Shown in pieces: positions 7,262 through 16,170 of a stretch of DNA of 20,510 nucleotides (positions within the stretch are counted from its first letter, which is position 1; each line of letters starts with the position of its first letter). The notes under the pieces are model-generated. The model saw only the letters and a program-made list of their open reading frames with translations, was not told where the DNA came from and did no database searches. The translations under genes and the position numbers were made by a program. Source of the stretch: SZUA-252 sp035716005 (GTDB lineage: Bacteria; Eisenbacteria; RBG-16-71-46; SZUA-252); contig DASTKG010000033.1 in the NCBI GenBank assembly GCA_035716005.1, forward strand, positions 1 through 20,510, read 5' to 3'.

Positions 7262-8809
7262 GTGCCGAAGCCGAAGACGATCGAAAAGGTCCTGGTGGCG
7301 AATCGAGGCGAGATCGCCATCCGCGTCTGCCGCACCCTTCGCGAGATGGGAATCGCGTCGGTCGCGGTCTTCTCCGAGCCCGATCGCGGAGCGCCCCACC
7401 TCTTCGCCGCCGACGAGGCGCATCTCATCGGCCCGGCGGCCGCGCCGCAGTCCTACCTGAACACGGCAAGAATCCTGGAGGTGGCCCGGGCCACGGGGGT
7501 CGACGCCATCCACCCGGGCTACGGCTTCCTCGCCGAGTCGGCCGCGTTCGCGCAGCAGGTGCTCGACGCGGGACTCATCTGGATCGGTCCGTCCCCCGAG
7601 GCGAGCCACGCCCTCGGCGACAAGGTGCGCGCCCGGGCGATCGCCATCGGCGCGGGCGTTCCCGTCCTCCCCGGCACGCCGGGTCCGGTGGCCGAGATCG
7701 CCGCGCTGAAGAAGGCCGCCGACGAGATCGGCTACCCGGTGGTGCTGAAGGCCGCGGCCGGAGGGGGCGGCAAGGGGATGAGGCGCGTGAACGGCCCGGG
7801 CGAGTTCGAATCGGCCGTCCGCCTCGCGCAGGGCGAGGCCCGAAGCGCCTTCGGCGACGATCGGCTCTACCTGGAGCGCTGGGTGGAGCAGCCGCGCCAC
7901 ATCGAAGTGCAGATCCTGGCCGACGAGAGGGGCAACGTGATCGCCCTCGGCGAGCGCGACTGCAGCGTGCAGCGCCGCCATCAGAAGGTCATCGAGGAGA
8001 CTCCCTCGCCCGCGCTCGATCCCTCGAAGCGCCGCGAACTCTGGGAGCTGGGGGTCCGCGTGGCGCGGGCCGGGAAGTACACGAACGCGGGAACGGCGGA
8101 GTTCCTCATGGACCGCCAGGGCCGCTTCTATTTCCTGGAGATGAACGCGCGCCTCCAGGTGGAGCATCCCGTGACCGAGATGGTGCTCGGAATGGACCTC
8201 GTGCGCGAGCAGGTGCGCGTGGCGCGGGGCGAGCCGCTCGAGTTCACGCAGGCCGAGGTGAAGCCGGCGGGCGCGGCGTTCGAGTTCCGAATCTACGCGG
8301 AGGATCCCGATCACGGATGGCTTCCGCAGGCGGGCACGATCCGCCGGCTCACGCTCCCCACCGGCCCCTACGTGCGCTGCGATTTCGGCGTCCGCGAAGG
8401 GGGCGAGGTGCCGGTCCATTACGATCCCATGATCGGGAAGATCATCGTCTGGGGCCGCACGCGATCGGAGGCCCTCGCCCGCTCGCGCCGCGCCATCGAC
8501 GAAACCATCATCGAAGGAACGCGCACGACGCTCCCCTTTCATCGCTGGATCCTGGGTGAGGCGGCGTTCGTCTCGGGCGGATACGACACGGCCTACCTGA
8601 GCAAGCATTTCCGCGCGGCCCTTCCGCCCGACGCGGTGAGGGAGGAGCGGGAGGCCGCCGCGCTCGCGGCCGTCTTCGCGGCGCTCGAGCGAAGCGCCCC
8701 CATCGCCGCCGGCGCGGCACCGGGCGCTCCCTCGAGCGGCGCGGCCGGGAGCCGGTGGCGGGACGCGATCTCCTCGCTCCGGAGCGTTCCCGAGCGGAGT
8801 TGGAAATGA
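7262..8809 (+). CDS. accC: Acyl-CoA carboxylase, biotin carboxylase subunit
   Basis: This ATP-grasp enzyme carboxylates biotin on the carrier protein. The 515-residue product shows KVLVANRGEIAIRV at the N terminus, the Gly-rich ATP loop GGGGKGM (about residue 167), HIEVQI, ERDCSVQRRHQKVIEE and the active-site strand EMNARLQVEHPVTE (about 293). Catalytic domains end near residue 450; the rest is an Ala-rich linker followed by SRWRDAISSLR, which resembles the segment joining biotin carboxylase to the carrier region in fused PccA proteins. The GTG at 7262 is chosen because homology begins there, and GGGGA lies just upstream. The gene starts 14 bases after pccB. Its stop overlaps the next ATG by four bases, so the alpha subunit appears split into two coupled genes. 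Confidence 0.94.
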   Translation: MPKPKTIEKVLVANRGEIAIRVCRTLREMGIASVAVFSEPDRGAPHLFAADEAHLIGPAAAPQSYLNTARILEVARATGVDAIHPGYGFLAESAAFAQQVLDAGLIWIGPSPEASHALGDKVRARAIAIGAGVPVLPGTPGPVAEIAALKKAADEIGYPVVLKAAAGGGGKGMRRVNGPGEFESAVRLAQGEARSAFGDDRLYLERWVEQPRHIEVQILADERGNVIALGERDCSVQRRHQKVIEETPSPALDPSKRRELWELGVRVARAGKYTNAGTAEFLMDRQGRFYFLEMNARLQVEHPVTEMVLGMDLVREQVRVARGEPLEFTQAEVKPAGAAFEFRIYAEDPDHGWLPQAGTIRRLTLPTGPYVRCDFGVREGGEVPVHYDPMIGKIIVWGRTRSEALARSRRAIDETIIEGTRTTLPFHRWILGEAAFVSGGYDTAYLSKHFRAALPPDAVREEREAAALAAVFAALERSAPIAAGAAPGAPSSGAAGSRWRDAISSLRSVPERSWK

Positions 8810-9342
8810 AGATTCTCCTCGAAACGATCGAGCCCCTCCTTCTCGGCGCCGAACCGGGCGAAGGGCGTCCCGATCGCGAATTCGATCTTCGCCCCGAGGG
8901 GGATGGCTTCCGCCTCGCCGTCGGCGGCGCGGAGCAGAGTGTGACCGGCCAGGTGGGCGCCGTGACGCGCGCGATCGTGGACGGCCGGCCGGTCGAGGCC
9001 TCGGTGCGCCGCGAGGGCGAGACGATCGTGGTCGAGTATCACGGGCGGCGCTACGAGTACCGCGCGCGCGACGCCCGCGCGCCGAAGCTCGCCCGCCGCC
9101 GCCACGAGGTGACGGCCGCCGGCGAGCTTCACGCCCCGATGCCGGGACTCGTCGTGGAGGTCTTCGCGGCGCTCGGCGACCGCGTGGAGGCGGGAAGCCC
9201 CCTCGTCGTCGTCGAGGCGATGAAGATGCAGAACGCGCTCCCCGCTCCCCTCTCGGGCCGGGTGACCGCCGTTTCGGTGTCGGCGGGAACTCCGGTGGAG
9301 TCGGGGGCGCTCCTCCTCACCGTCACGCCCGACGAGGCGTAG
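8806..9342 (+). CDS. Biotin carboxyl carrier protein of acyl-CoA carboxylase
   Basis: The 178-residue product ends in a biotinyl domain with the motif EAMKM; Lys140 (codon 9223-9225) is the biotinylation site. APMPG upstream and APLSGRV downstream complete the usual hammerhead flanks. Residues 1-100 are a beta-rich region (IVVEYHGRRYEYRARD) resembling the BT-type domain that docks carrier to carboxyltransferase in propionyl-CoA carboxylases; that identification is by pattern only. The ATG overlaps the biotin carboxylase stop (ATGA), and the mutase gene begins two bases after its own stop. The tight packing suggests the carrier is dedicated to this complex and not shared with a fatty-acid AccB, which would normally sit beside its own accC elsewhere. 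Confidence 0.93.
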   Translation: MKILLETIEPLLLGAEPGEGRPDREFDLRPEGDGFRLAVGGAEQSVTGQVGAVTRAIVDGRPVEASVRREGETIVVEYHGRRYEYRARDARAPKLARRRHEVTAAGELHAPMPGLVVEVFAALGDRVEAGSPLVVVEAMKMQNALPAPLSGRVTAVSVSAGTPVESGALLLTVTPDEA

Positions 9343-9344
9343 CG

Positions 9345-10874
<1,530 letters not shown>

Positions 10875-10876
10875 GC

Positions 10877-10892
10877 GCGCGCAGCGGCGCGC
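10877..10892 (+). other. GCGCGC hairpin in the mcmA1-uppP gap
   Basis: A 6-bp GCGCGC stem with an AGCG loop begins three bases after the mutase stop, inside the 55-bp gap that is one of the longest within this gene run. No T-tract follows. It could attenuate or stabilise the upstream mRNA; equally it may reflect base composition. Confidence 0.25.
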
Positions 10893-10929
10893 CCGAACCC
10901 GATTTCCAGCGGCCACGGAGGCCCCGTCG

Positions 10930-11763
10930 ATGAACCTGATTCAAGCCATGATCCTCGGCGCGGTCGAGGGCCTCACCGAGTTCCTTCCCGTCTCGAGCAC
11001 CGGCCATCTCATCCTCGCCGCCCGCGCCATGGGCCTCTCGGGATCGGCCATCGACGCCTACGAGATCGTCATTCAGGCCGGCGCGCTCCTCGCCGTGGTC
11101 TGGCTCTACCGGACGCGCGTGGCCGAGCTGGCGAAGGGCGTGGTGACGCCGCATCCCCGGGGCCGGGCGCTCCTTCTCAAGCTCGTGGTCGCGTTCCTTC
11201 CGGCCGCCGCGGTCGGATTCCTCACGCACCACTGGATCAAGGAGAACCTCTTCGGCCCGCGCCCCGTCGCCGCGGCGCTCATCGTCGGCGGCGTCGCGAT
11301 CCTCGTCATCGAGGCGTGGCGGCGGCGGCGCGGGGGCTCGCCCCGGTACGCCACTGTGGACGACTTCCCGCTCCAGGCCGCGCTCCTCATCGGCCTCGCG
11401 CAGTGCCTCTCGCTCTGGCCGGGAACGTCGCGGGCGCTCGCCACGATCATGGCGGCGCTCCTCCTCGGCGCCACGCCCGTCGCCGCGGCGGAGTTCTCGT
11501 TCCTCCTCGCGCTTCCGACCCTCGGCATGGCCACGCTCTACGATTTCGTGAAGAACCACGACGCGATCCTGGGGCCCGATCTCGGAGGCCCCGTTCCGGT
11601 CATCGCCGGCCTCGTGGTCGCGGCCGTCGTCGCCGGGCTCGCCATCACGACGTTCCTTCGCTATCTCAACCGCCGGGGCCTCGTGCCGTTCGGCTGGTAC
11701 CGGATCGCCCTCGGCATCGCGGTCTTCCTCCTTCTCGGCGTGAACGGAGAGATCGTCCCATGA
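10930..11763 (+). CDS. uppP: Undecaprenyl-diphosphatase UppP (BacA)
   Basis: UppP is an integral membrane enzyme that dephosphorylates undecaprenyl pyrophosphate to recycle the lipid carrier for peptidoglycan and other glycans; extra copies confer bacitracin tolerance. The 277-residue, highly hydrophobic product has the family motif AVEGLTEFLPVSSTGHL (residues 11-27; Glu13, Glu17, His26) and PGTSR (164-168, Arg168). The second motif usually reads PGTSRSxAT and here is PGTSRALAT, so the Ser after Arg is replaced by Ala. GGAGG lies about eight bases before the ATG. The stop overlaps the ATG of the epimerase gene by four bases, an unexpected coupling of a cell-wall enzyme to propionate metabolism. 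I see no other peptidoglycan gene in the window. Confidence 0.95.
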   Translation: MNLIQAMILGAVEGLTEFLPVSSTGHLILAARAMGLSGSAIDAYEIVIQAGALLAVVWLYRTRVAELAKGVVTPHPRGRALLLKLVVAFLPAAAVGFLTHHWIKENLFGPRPVAAALIVGGVAILVIEAWRRRRGGSPRYATVDDFPLQAALLIGLAQCLSLWPGTSRALATIMAALLLGATPVAAAEFSFLLALPTLGMATLYDFVKNHDAILGPDLGGPVPVIAGLVVAAVVAGLAITTFLRYLNRRGLVPFGWYRIALGIAVFLLLGVNGEIVP

Positions 11764-12188
11764 CCGTCGAACCGATCGTCGACGGGCTCGCCCACGTCGG
11801 CATCGCCGTCCGATCGCTCGACGAGGCGATCCCCCGCTGGACGAAGAGCCTCGGATTCCGGCACGTCGACACGATCACGCTCGATTCCATGGGGCTCAAG
11901 ATCGCCTTCCTCGAGGCGGGAGGGACCGAGATCGAGCTTCTCGAGCCGATCCGCCCCGACTCGACGATCGCGAAGTTCCTCGAGAAGCGGGGCGAGGGGA
12001 TCCACCATCTCTCGTTTCACGTCCGCGACATCGAGGCCGCCCTGGCGCGCGCGGCGGCCGCGGGGCTCGAGCTGATCGACCGCACGCCGCGCGAAGGGAG
12101 CCACGGGACGAAGATCGCGTTCGTCCACCCGCGCTCGCTCGGCGGCGTCCTCGTCGAATTCTGCGAGCGGGGGTCGCGCGTAGCCTGA
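11760..12188 (+). CDS. mce: Methylmalonyl-CoA epimerase (VOC family)
   Basis: The enzyme interconverts (S)- and (R)-methylmalonyl-CoA, linking the carboxylase product to the mutase substrate. The 142-residue product is two beta-alpha-beta-beta-beta VOC modules with the expected metal ligands: His12 in LAHVGIAV, an acidic residue in GTEIELLEP (57-59), His83 in GIHHLSFHV and Glu133 in VLVEFCE. SHGTKIAFVHP matches the family consensus closely. Length is normal. The ATG is embedded in the uppP stop (ATGA), making its translation probably dependent on uppP translation. Its presence in the same run as the carboxylase and mutase supports a complete propionyl-CoA to succinyl-CoA route apart from the small mutase subunit. 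Confidence 0.93.
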   Translation: MTVEPIVDGLAHVGIAVRSLDEAIPRWTKSLGFRHVDTITLDSMGLKIAFLEAGGTEIELLEPIRPDSTIAKFLEKRGEGIHHLSFHVRDIEAALARAAAAGLELIDRTPREGSHGTKIAFVHPRSLGGVLVEFCERGSRVA

Positions 12189-12211
12189 ACCGCTGATTTT
12201 CACGGAACCAA

Positions 12212-12227
12212 TCCCCGCGAGCGGGGA
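12212..12227 (+). other. Hairpin in leader of the membrane-protein gene
   Basis: TCCCCG and CGGGGA form a 6-bp stem around a CGAG loop in the 59-bp gap after the epimerase. No T-run follows. It lies about 7 bases before the Shine-Dalgarno of the next gene, so it may protect or modulate the downstream bicistron. Confidence 0.3.
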
Positions 12228-12247
12228 ATCACACGAAGGAGGGTCCG

Positions 12248-12811
12248 ATGGGCAAGGTGATCCTGGCAGGAATCGTGGCGGGCGTCGCGCTCTTCGTCTG
12301 GGGGGCCGTGGAGCACATGGCGACCCCGATCGGGATGATGGGTATCAAGACGCACCCCCACGAAGCGATGGTCATCCCCGCCATCCAGCAGACGACCCCC
12401 GAGCCGGGCCTCTACATGTTTCCCGGCTACGACAGGTCGAAGAAGCTCACGAAGGAAGAGGAGGCCGCCTGGGTCGAGAAGTACAAGATCGGGCCCCACG
12501 GGATCCTGATCCTCGGGCCGAACGGGGTCGATCCCATGCCCCCGTCGCGCCTCGTGACGGAACTATTCACGAACATCCTGACCGCGTTCGTCACCGCCCT
12601 CCTCCTCGCGAAGTTCGCGGGCGGGCTCGGCTCATTCGTCTCGGGCGGCATCATGGCCTTCCTGATCGGATGGATGTCGATCAGCGTGCCGTCGTGGAAC
12701 TGGTACGACTTCCCCGCCCCGTTCGTGCTCGCCGAGCTGATCGATCAGATCGTGTCGGGCGCCGTGGTCGGATTGGTGGCGGGCCTCTTCCTGAAACGAA
12801 AGCCTGCATGA
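12248..12811 (+). CDS. Uncharacterised four-helix inner-membrane protein
   Basis: The 187-residue product has a likely N-terminal membrane segment (residues 4-22), a polar region (about 25-100, with Pro/Gly-rich loops, a Lys/Glu stretch at 64-80 and several His), and three more segments at about 105-122, 128-147 and 163-182, ending in KRKPA. I do not recognise a characterised family. The start is firm: AAGGAGGG ends five bases before the ATG. The stop overlaps the following secreted-protein gene by four bases (ATGA), so these two are a coupled pair whose products may meet at the membrane. That 59 bp with a hairpin separates it from the epimerase suggests the pair could also be transcribed separately from the metabolic genes. 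Confidence 0.75.
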   Translation: MGKVILAGIVAGVALFVWGAVEHMATPIGMMGIKTHPHEAMVIPAIQQTTPEPGLYMFPGYDRSKKLTKEEEAAWVEKYKIGPHGILILGPNGVDPMPPSRLVTELFTNILTAFVTALLLAKFAGGLGSFVSGGIMAFLIGWMSISVPSWNWYDFPAPFVLAELIDQIVSGAVVGLVAGLFLKRKPA

Positions 12812-14319
12812 GGACGCCCGGGCGACGGGCCTCGCGACTCCTCGTCGCCGTCACGCTGGCCGTTTCGCTCGCCGGCCCGGCATCCCTCGCCGTCGCGCCG
12901 TCCCCCGCGCGGGCGGCCGAACGGCCCGAGCTTCGCCCCTGGCCCGGGCCCGGCTTTCGAACCGAGCAGGGCTCCTGGATGCGCCCCCTCGACCCGAGGG
13001 TCTCCTTCTCGCCGCTCGTCACGGTGGGGGACTCGATTCTCGGGCCCGTCGAGGACGCCGAGAACTTCCTCTTCTTCCCGGCGCCCGACGGCATCGGGCT
13101 CCAGGATTTGGGACAGGGTCTCGCCGAGATCTACGTGACCCACCAGACGTCGTGGGAGGACGGGATCGGAAGCGGCCGCGTCTCGAGACTCCTGCTCGAC
13201 GAGCGATCGCGCCGCGTGGTGGCCGCCGACTGGCTCGTGGACGGAGAAACGGTCGGCGAGACCTTCGAGGACCTGAGCTCCGCCTTCCTGGCCGACACGC
13301 ATGAGGGGTTCCTCACGTCCCAGTTCCTGGTGAACGAAGGCTCGATGCTCGGCCCGAACCGCGGCATCGTGGCCGCGGTGGACGTCCGGAGCGGCATCGT
13401 GACGCCGCTCCCCTGGCTCGGACATTTCCAGCACGACATGACGCTCATGCTCCCTCTCGCGAACGGCCGGCTCGTCGCGATCCTCACCGAGAACGGAGAT
13501 CCCGGCCGGTCGCAGCTCTACATGTACCTGGCCGACAGCGACACGGACTTCCTGTCGGGGCGCGGCTCGCTCTACGTGCTGCGCGCCGATCCGCCGAGCG
13601 ACCGCCCCGACACGCAGAGCGCGGCGATGGCGCGGAAGACGAAGCCGCCGCTCACCGGCCGCTTCGTGCCCGTGCGGGGGTTCACCGTCGCGGGCGACCC
13701 GACGGCCGCCTCGGCGGTGGAGTTGTCGGCGCGGGCGGCGCGCGCCCTCGACTTCGTGCGCCTCGGCGACGTGGCGCTCGACCCGCGGAACCCGGGCGCC
13801 TTCTTCCTCGCCGACATCGGCGACGAGTACTTCATGGATCCGGTGAGCGGGAGGCCCGTGACGGGCAACGGGCGGATCTACCGGATCGAACTCGATCCGT
13901 TCGATCCCACGCTCGTGCGGGAGATCCGCGTCGTTCTCGACGGGGACGAGGCCGACGACATCTACCGGCCCCACGACCTCGAGACCGACATGCAGAGCCT
14001 CATGATCCAGGAGGATCCGGGGCGGCGCGGCATCCGCCCGTCCCGCGTCCTTCGCTTCGATCTCACGACGCGCCGGCTCGACGTGCTCGCCGAGTGCGCG
14101 GAGCGGGACCCTCAGGGTCGCATGTCTCCGGAGGGAACGGGGGGGCTCTGGCGGGCGGCGGGAATCGTCGACGCGAGCGAGGCGTTCGGCCCGGGGACGT
14201 GGCTCGTGGCCGTGCAGGCGCGAAACGACCGCTCCACGACGTTCGACGGCCATGGGGGCGGCGGGCAGCTGCTCCTGATGCGGACGTCGCCCTGGGCCGG
14301 CGACAAGAAGAAGCGCTAG
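12808..14319 (+). CDS. Secreted protein resembling PhoX/DUF839 beta-propellers
   Basis: The 503-residue product begins with a signal peptide: basic MRTPGRRASR, a hydrophobic core, and ARA (34-36) as a likely signal peptidase I site. The mature part has repeating beta-rich segments with acidic turns such as GHFQHDMTLMLPLANGRLV, LGDVALDPRNPGAFFLADIGDEY, YRPHDLETD (about 386-394) and SLMIQEDPG (about 397-405). This spacing of GDVALDP, RPHDLE and QEDP resembles the DUF839/PhoX group of calcium-dependent phosphatase-like propellers, but I cannot confirm the phosphatase ligands. It could instead be a non-enzymatic propeller. No lipobox or C-terminal sorting signal is seen, and the tail GDKKKR is basic. 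Translation is coupled to the membrane protein upstream; it converges on the next gene with only 13 bp between stops. Confidence 0.7.
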   Translation: MRTPGRRASRLLVAVTLAVSLAGPASLAVAPSPARAAERPELRPWPGPGFRTEQGSWMRPLDPRVSFSPLVTVGDSILGPVEDAENFLFFPAPDGIGLQDLGQGLAEIYVTHQTSWEDGIGSGRVSRLLLDERSRRVVAADWLVDGETVGETFEDLSSAFLADTHEGFLTSQFLVNEGSMLGPNRGIVAAVDVRSGIVTPLPWLGHFQHDMTLMLPLANGRLVAILTENGDPGRSQLYMYLADSDTDFLSGRGSLYVLRADPPSDRPDTQSAAMARKTKPPLTGRFVPVRGFTVAGDPTAASAVELSARAARALDFVRLGDVALDPRNPGAFFLADIGDEYFMDPVSGRPVTGNGRIYRIELDPFDPTLVREIRVVLDGDEADDIYRPHDLETDMQSLMIQEDPGRRGIRPSRVLRFDLTTRRLDVLAECAERDPQGRMSPEGTGGLWRAAGIVDASEAFGPGTWLVAVQARNDRSTTFDGHGGGGQLLLMRTSPWAGDKKKR

Positions 14320-14332
14320 TCGCTCGGCGCCG

Positions 14333-15019
14333 CTAGTTCCCGCTGTCGTCCGGCGGTGGGGGCGGAGGGGGCGGCGGCGTATCCTCTTCCTCGTTGCTTC
14401 GAGGCGTCGGCACGACGTCGTCCGACTTCGGCGTCCCGCTCTTCCCACCCTTCGAATCCGCGGAGACGCGCGGCGCGGCGCCCGCGCCCACGCGCCGGTA
14501 CTGGATCTGCAGCTGGCAGTGCACGCGCTTGGGCGTGCGGATGGAGTAGCCGTTGTCGAGGAGGAGCACCACCGGCTGCCCCGCCGGGAGATCGCGATCC
14601 AGATTGATCGACCGCGATTTCGGCGAGACCCAGAAGGGCTTCGCCTCCGGCCCGCCCCGCTTCTTCAGCCACCGGTCGTATTCGGCGCCCGCGAAGAGGC
14701 GGACGAGGATGTCCCCCTTCCCGGCGACCGCCACTGTGCCCGAGAGGTGCGTCGCCACGATGCCGGCGCCGCTCGTCGGAAGATCGAGCGCGAAGAATTC
14801 GGCGGGCCCCACGAAGAAGGTGGAGTCGACGACCTCCGCCACGTAGGAGTCCCCGGGCAGCGTCTGCTGCGGGGCCTGCGAGGCGGAGTTCTCGGGAAGC
14901 ATCATCGGTTCGCCGCCGCTCTGGGCCGACGCGGCCCCGGCGCCCATGGAAGACCCGACGACGACCGCCAGCGCGACCGCCAGCGCCCGCGCACGCGTGA
15001 CCCGACGATTCCACCCCAT
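14333..15019 (-). CDS. Secreted protein with a beta-rich domain and polyproline tail, unknown function
   Basis: The 228-residue product starts at ATG 15019, four bases after AGGAGG. A signal peptide (about 1-32, cleavage after ASA) precedes a beta-rich domain of about 120 residues, containing YVAEVVDSTFFVGPAEFFALD, ILVRLFAGAEYDRWLKKRGG and GQPVVLLLDNGYSIRTPKRV. This layout resembles small GOLD-like or C2-like sandwich domains that end in an LDN turn; that is inference and the family is not identified. The C-terminal 45 residues are disordered, charged, and end in nine prolines (215-223) and DDSGN. One Cys is present, so no disulfide within the monomer. It lies 29 bases after the DUF362 gene and closes the minus-strand run. 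Confidence 0.72.
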   Translation of the reverse strand: MGWNRRVTRARALAVALAVVVGSSMGAGAASAQSGGEPMMLPENSASQAPQQTLPGDSYVAEVVDSTFFVGPAEFFALDLPTSGAGIVATHLSGTVAVAGKGDILVRLFAGAEYDRWLKKRGGPEAKPFWVSPKSRSINLDRDLPAGQPVVLLLDNGYSIRTPKRVHCQLQIQYRRVGAGAAPRVSADSKGGKSGTPKSDDVVPTPRSNEEEDTPPPPPPPPPDDSGN

Positions 15020-15048
15020 TCGTCCTCCTGACCGCCGGGCGTCCCGGC

Positions 15049-16170
15049 TCATTCGACGCCCTTGGGCTCGTACCTGTCGCGGAAGAGAGTACCCCATTCG
15101 CTCTTCATGATCTCCGCCTTCCGCGGCTTCCCGACGAAAGGATACCAGTACCCGTCGTGGTAGGCGCGCGACGCCGCGTACGACCACGGAACGAGAGGAC
15201 TCTGAAGCAGGAACTTCTCGAGCGGCTTCAGGGGCCCGTGATAGATCAGCTTCTGCCCCTTCGACGCGAGCGTGTTCTCGTTCCGGGCGTAATGGAGATT
15301 CACGTTCGACACGTCGTCCCCCACGAGCTCGATGTTCCGCGGATCGGCGTTCCCGAGCCCCGCGTCGTTCGCCAGGCGAAGGAACTTGATCGTGAGCGGA
15401 TCGAACCCCATCAGTCTCGCGGCCGTCGCGTCGATCGCCACCTGGTCCCGCGAGGCGAGCATGAGATTCGTGACGCGGAGCCGCATGGCCCGCGGGCCCG
15501 GCCCGTCGCCCGAGACGGTGCCGTCCATGACCGCGAAGATTCCCGGGTGGATCTCCGTCTGGATCGTGAGGAGGTCGACCAGGGTCTCGTGGATCACGCT
15601 GTGCGTCCAGTGCCGCTTCAGGTGAAGGAGCCCCCCGAACGCGTTCTTCATGGCGCCCGTCATCTCGGTGAAGACGTGCGTCTTGAGCGTCGGCAGATGG
15701 ACGATGTTCGCCCCCATGAGCGTCTTCGGAATCATGAGGCCGTCGGGATAGACGTCGTGGAGGACGAGCATCTTTCCCTTCGGCTCGTAGCGGACCCAGT
15801 CCTTCTCGCTCTCCGGGTCGTTCAGCCAGACGGAGCGGATCCCGAATGAGTCCAACACCGGCTCGAGCTTGTTGTTCCGGACGCCCACGTGGGGATCGAC
15901 CACGACCGTGGAATTCTGCGCGGCCAGAATGCGTTTCGCATCGAAGCCGGCCGCCAGGAGGCCCCGGATGACTCCGTCCAGCTGCCACGGGCTCGTGGAG
16001 CAGGCCGGGTAGTAGACGTGCCAGGAGATGTTGATCTTCAGCAGCGTGGTCTTCGCCGGATCGAGCTCCTGCCGCATGTCGGCGAGGTCCATCAGCCGGG
16101 CGAAGTCCGCCACGACGGTGGCGGGCGTCGTTTTCAGCACCGCGACTTTCGAGCGAGGGATGGGGCTCAC
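15049..16170 (-). CDS. DUF362 domain protein
   Basis: The 373-residue product matches the DUF362 pattern: KVAVLKT at the N terminus, TTLLKINISW (strand plus Lys), a long middle with GANIVHLPTLKTHVFTEMTGAMKNAFGGL, then MDGTVSGDGPGPR and QVAIDATAARLMGFDP. These are the conserved blocks of the family, whose biochemical role is unknown; some members carry ferredoxin domains. Here there is no CxxCxxC cluster, so no iron-sulfur centre is expected. No signal peptide is seen. The GTG start overlaps the acyl-CoA dehydrogenase stop by four bases (GTGA), so it is translated with the beta-oxidation genes. The motif-rich core aligns with the family over its full length and nothing is truncated. Confidence 0.87.
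   Translation of the reverse strand: MSPIPRSKVAVLKTTPATVVADFARLMDLADMRQELDPAKTTLLKINISWHVYYPACSTSPWQLDGVIRGLLAAGFDAKRILAAQNSTVVVDPHVGVRNNKLEPVLDSFGIRSVWLNDPESEKDWVRYEPKGKMLVLHDVYPDGLMIPKTLMGANIVHLPTLKTHVFTEMTGAMKNAFGGLLHLKRHWTHSVIHETLVDLLTIQTEIHPGIFAVMDGTVSGDGPGPRAMRLRVTNLMLASRDQVAIDATAARLMGFDPLTIKFLRLANDAGLGNADPRNIELVGDDVSNVNLHYARNENTLASKGQKLIYHGPLKPLEKFLLQSPLVPWSYAASRAYHDGYWYPFVGKPRKAEIMKSEWGTLFRDRYEPKGVE

Noticed and set aside
8755..8809. Frameshift separating biotin carboxylase from carrier protein
   Set aside because: The ATGA overlap, intact C terminus and own start codon fit a normal two-gene arrangement; nothing indicates a broken gene.
12745..14448. 567-codon open frame on the minus strand opposite the secreted PhoX-like gene
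   Set aside because: Arg/His/Glu-rich without motifs, and it runs through parts of two real genes.
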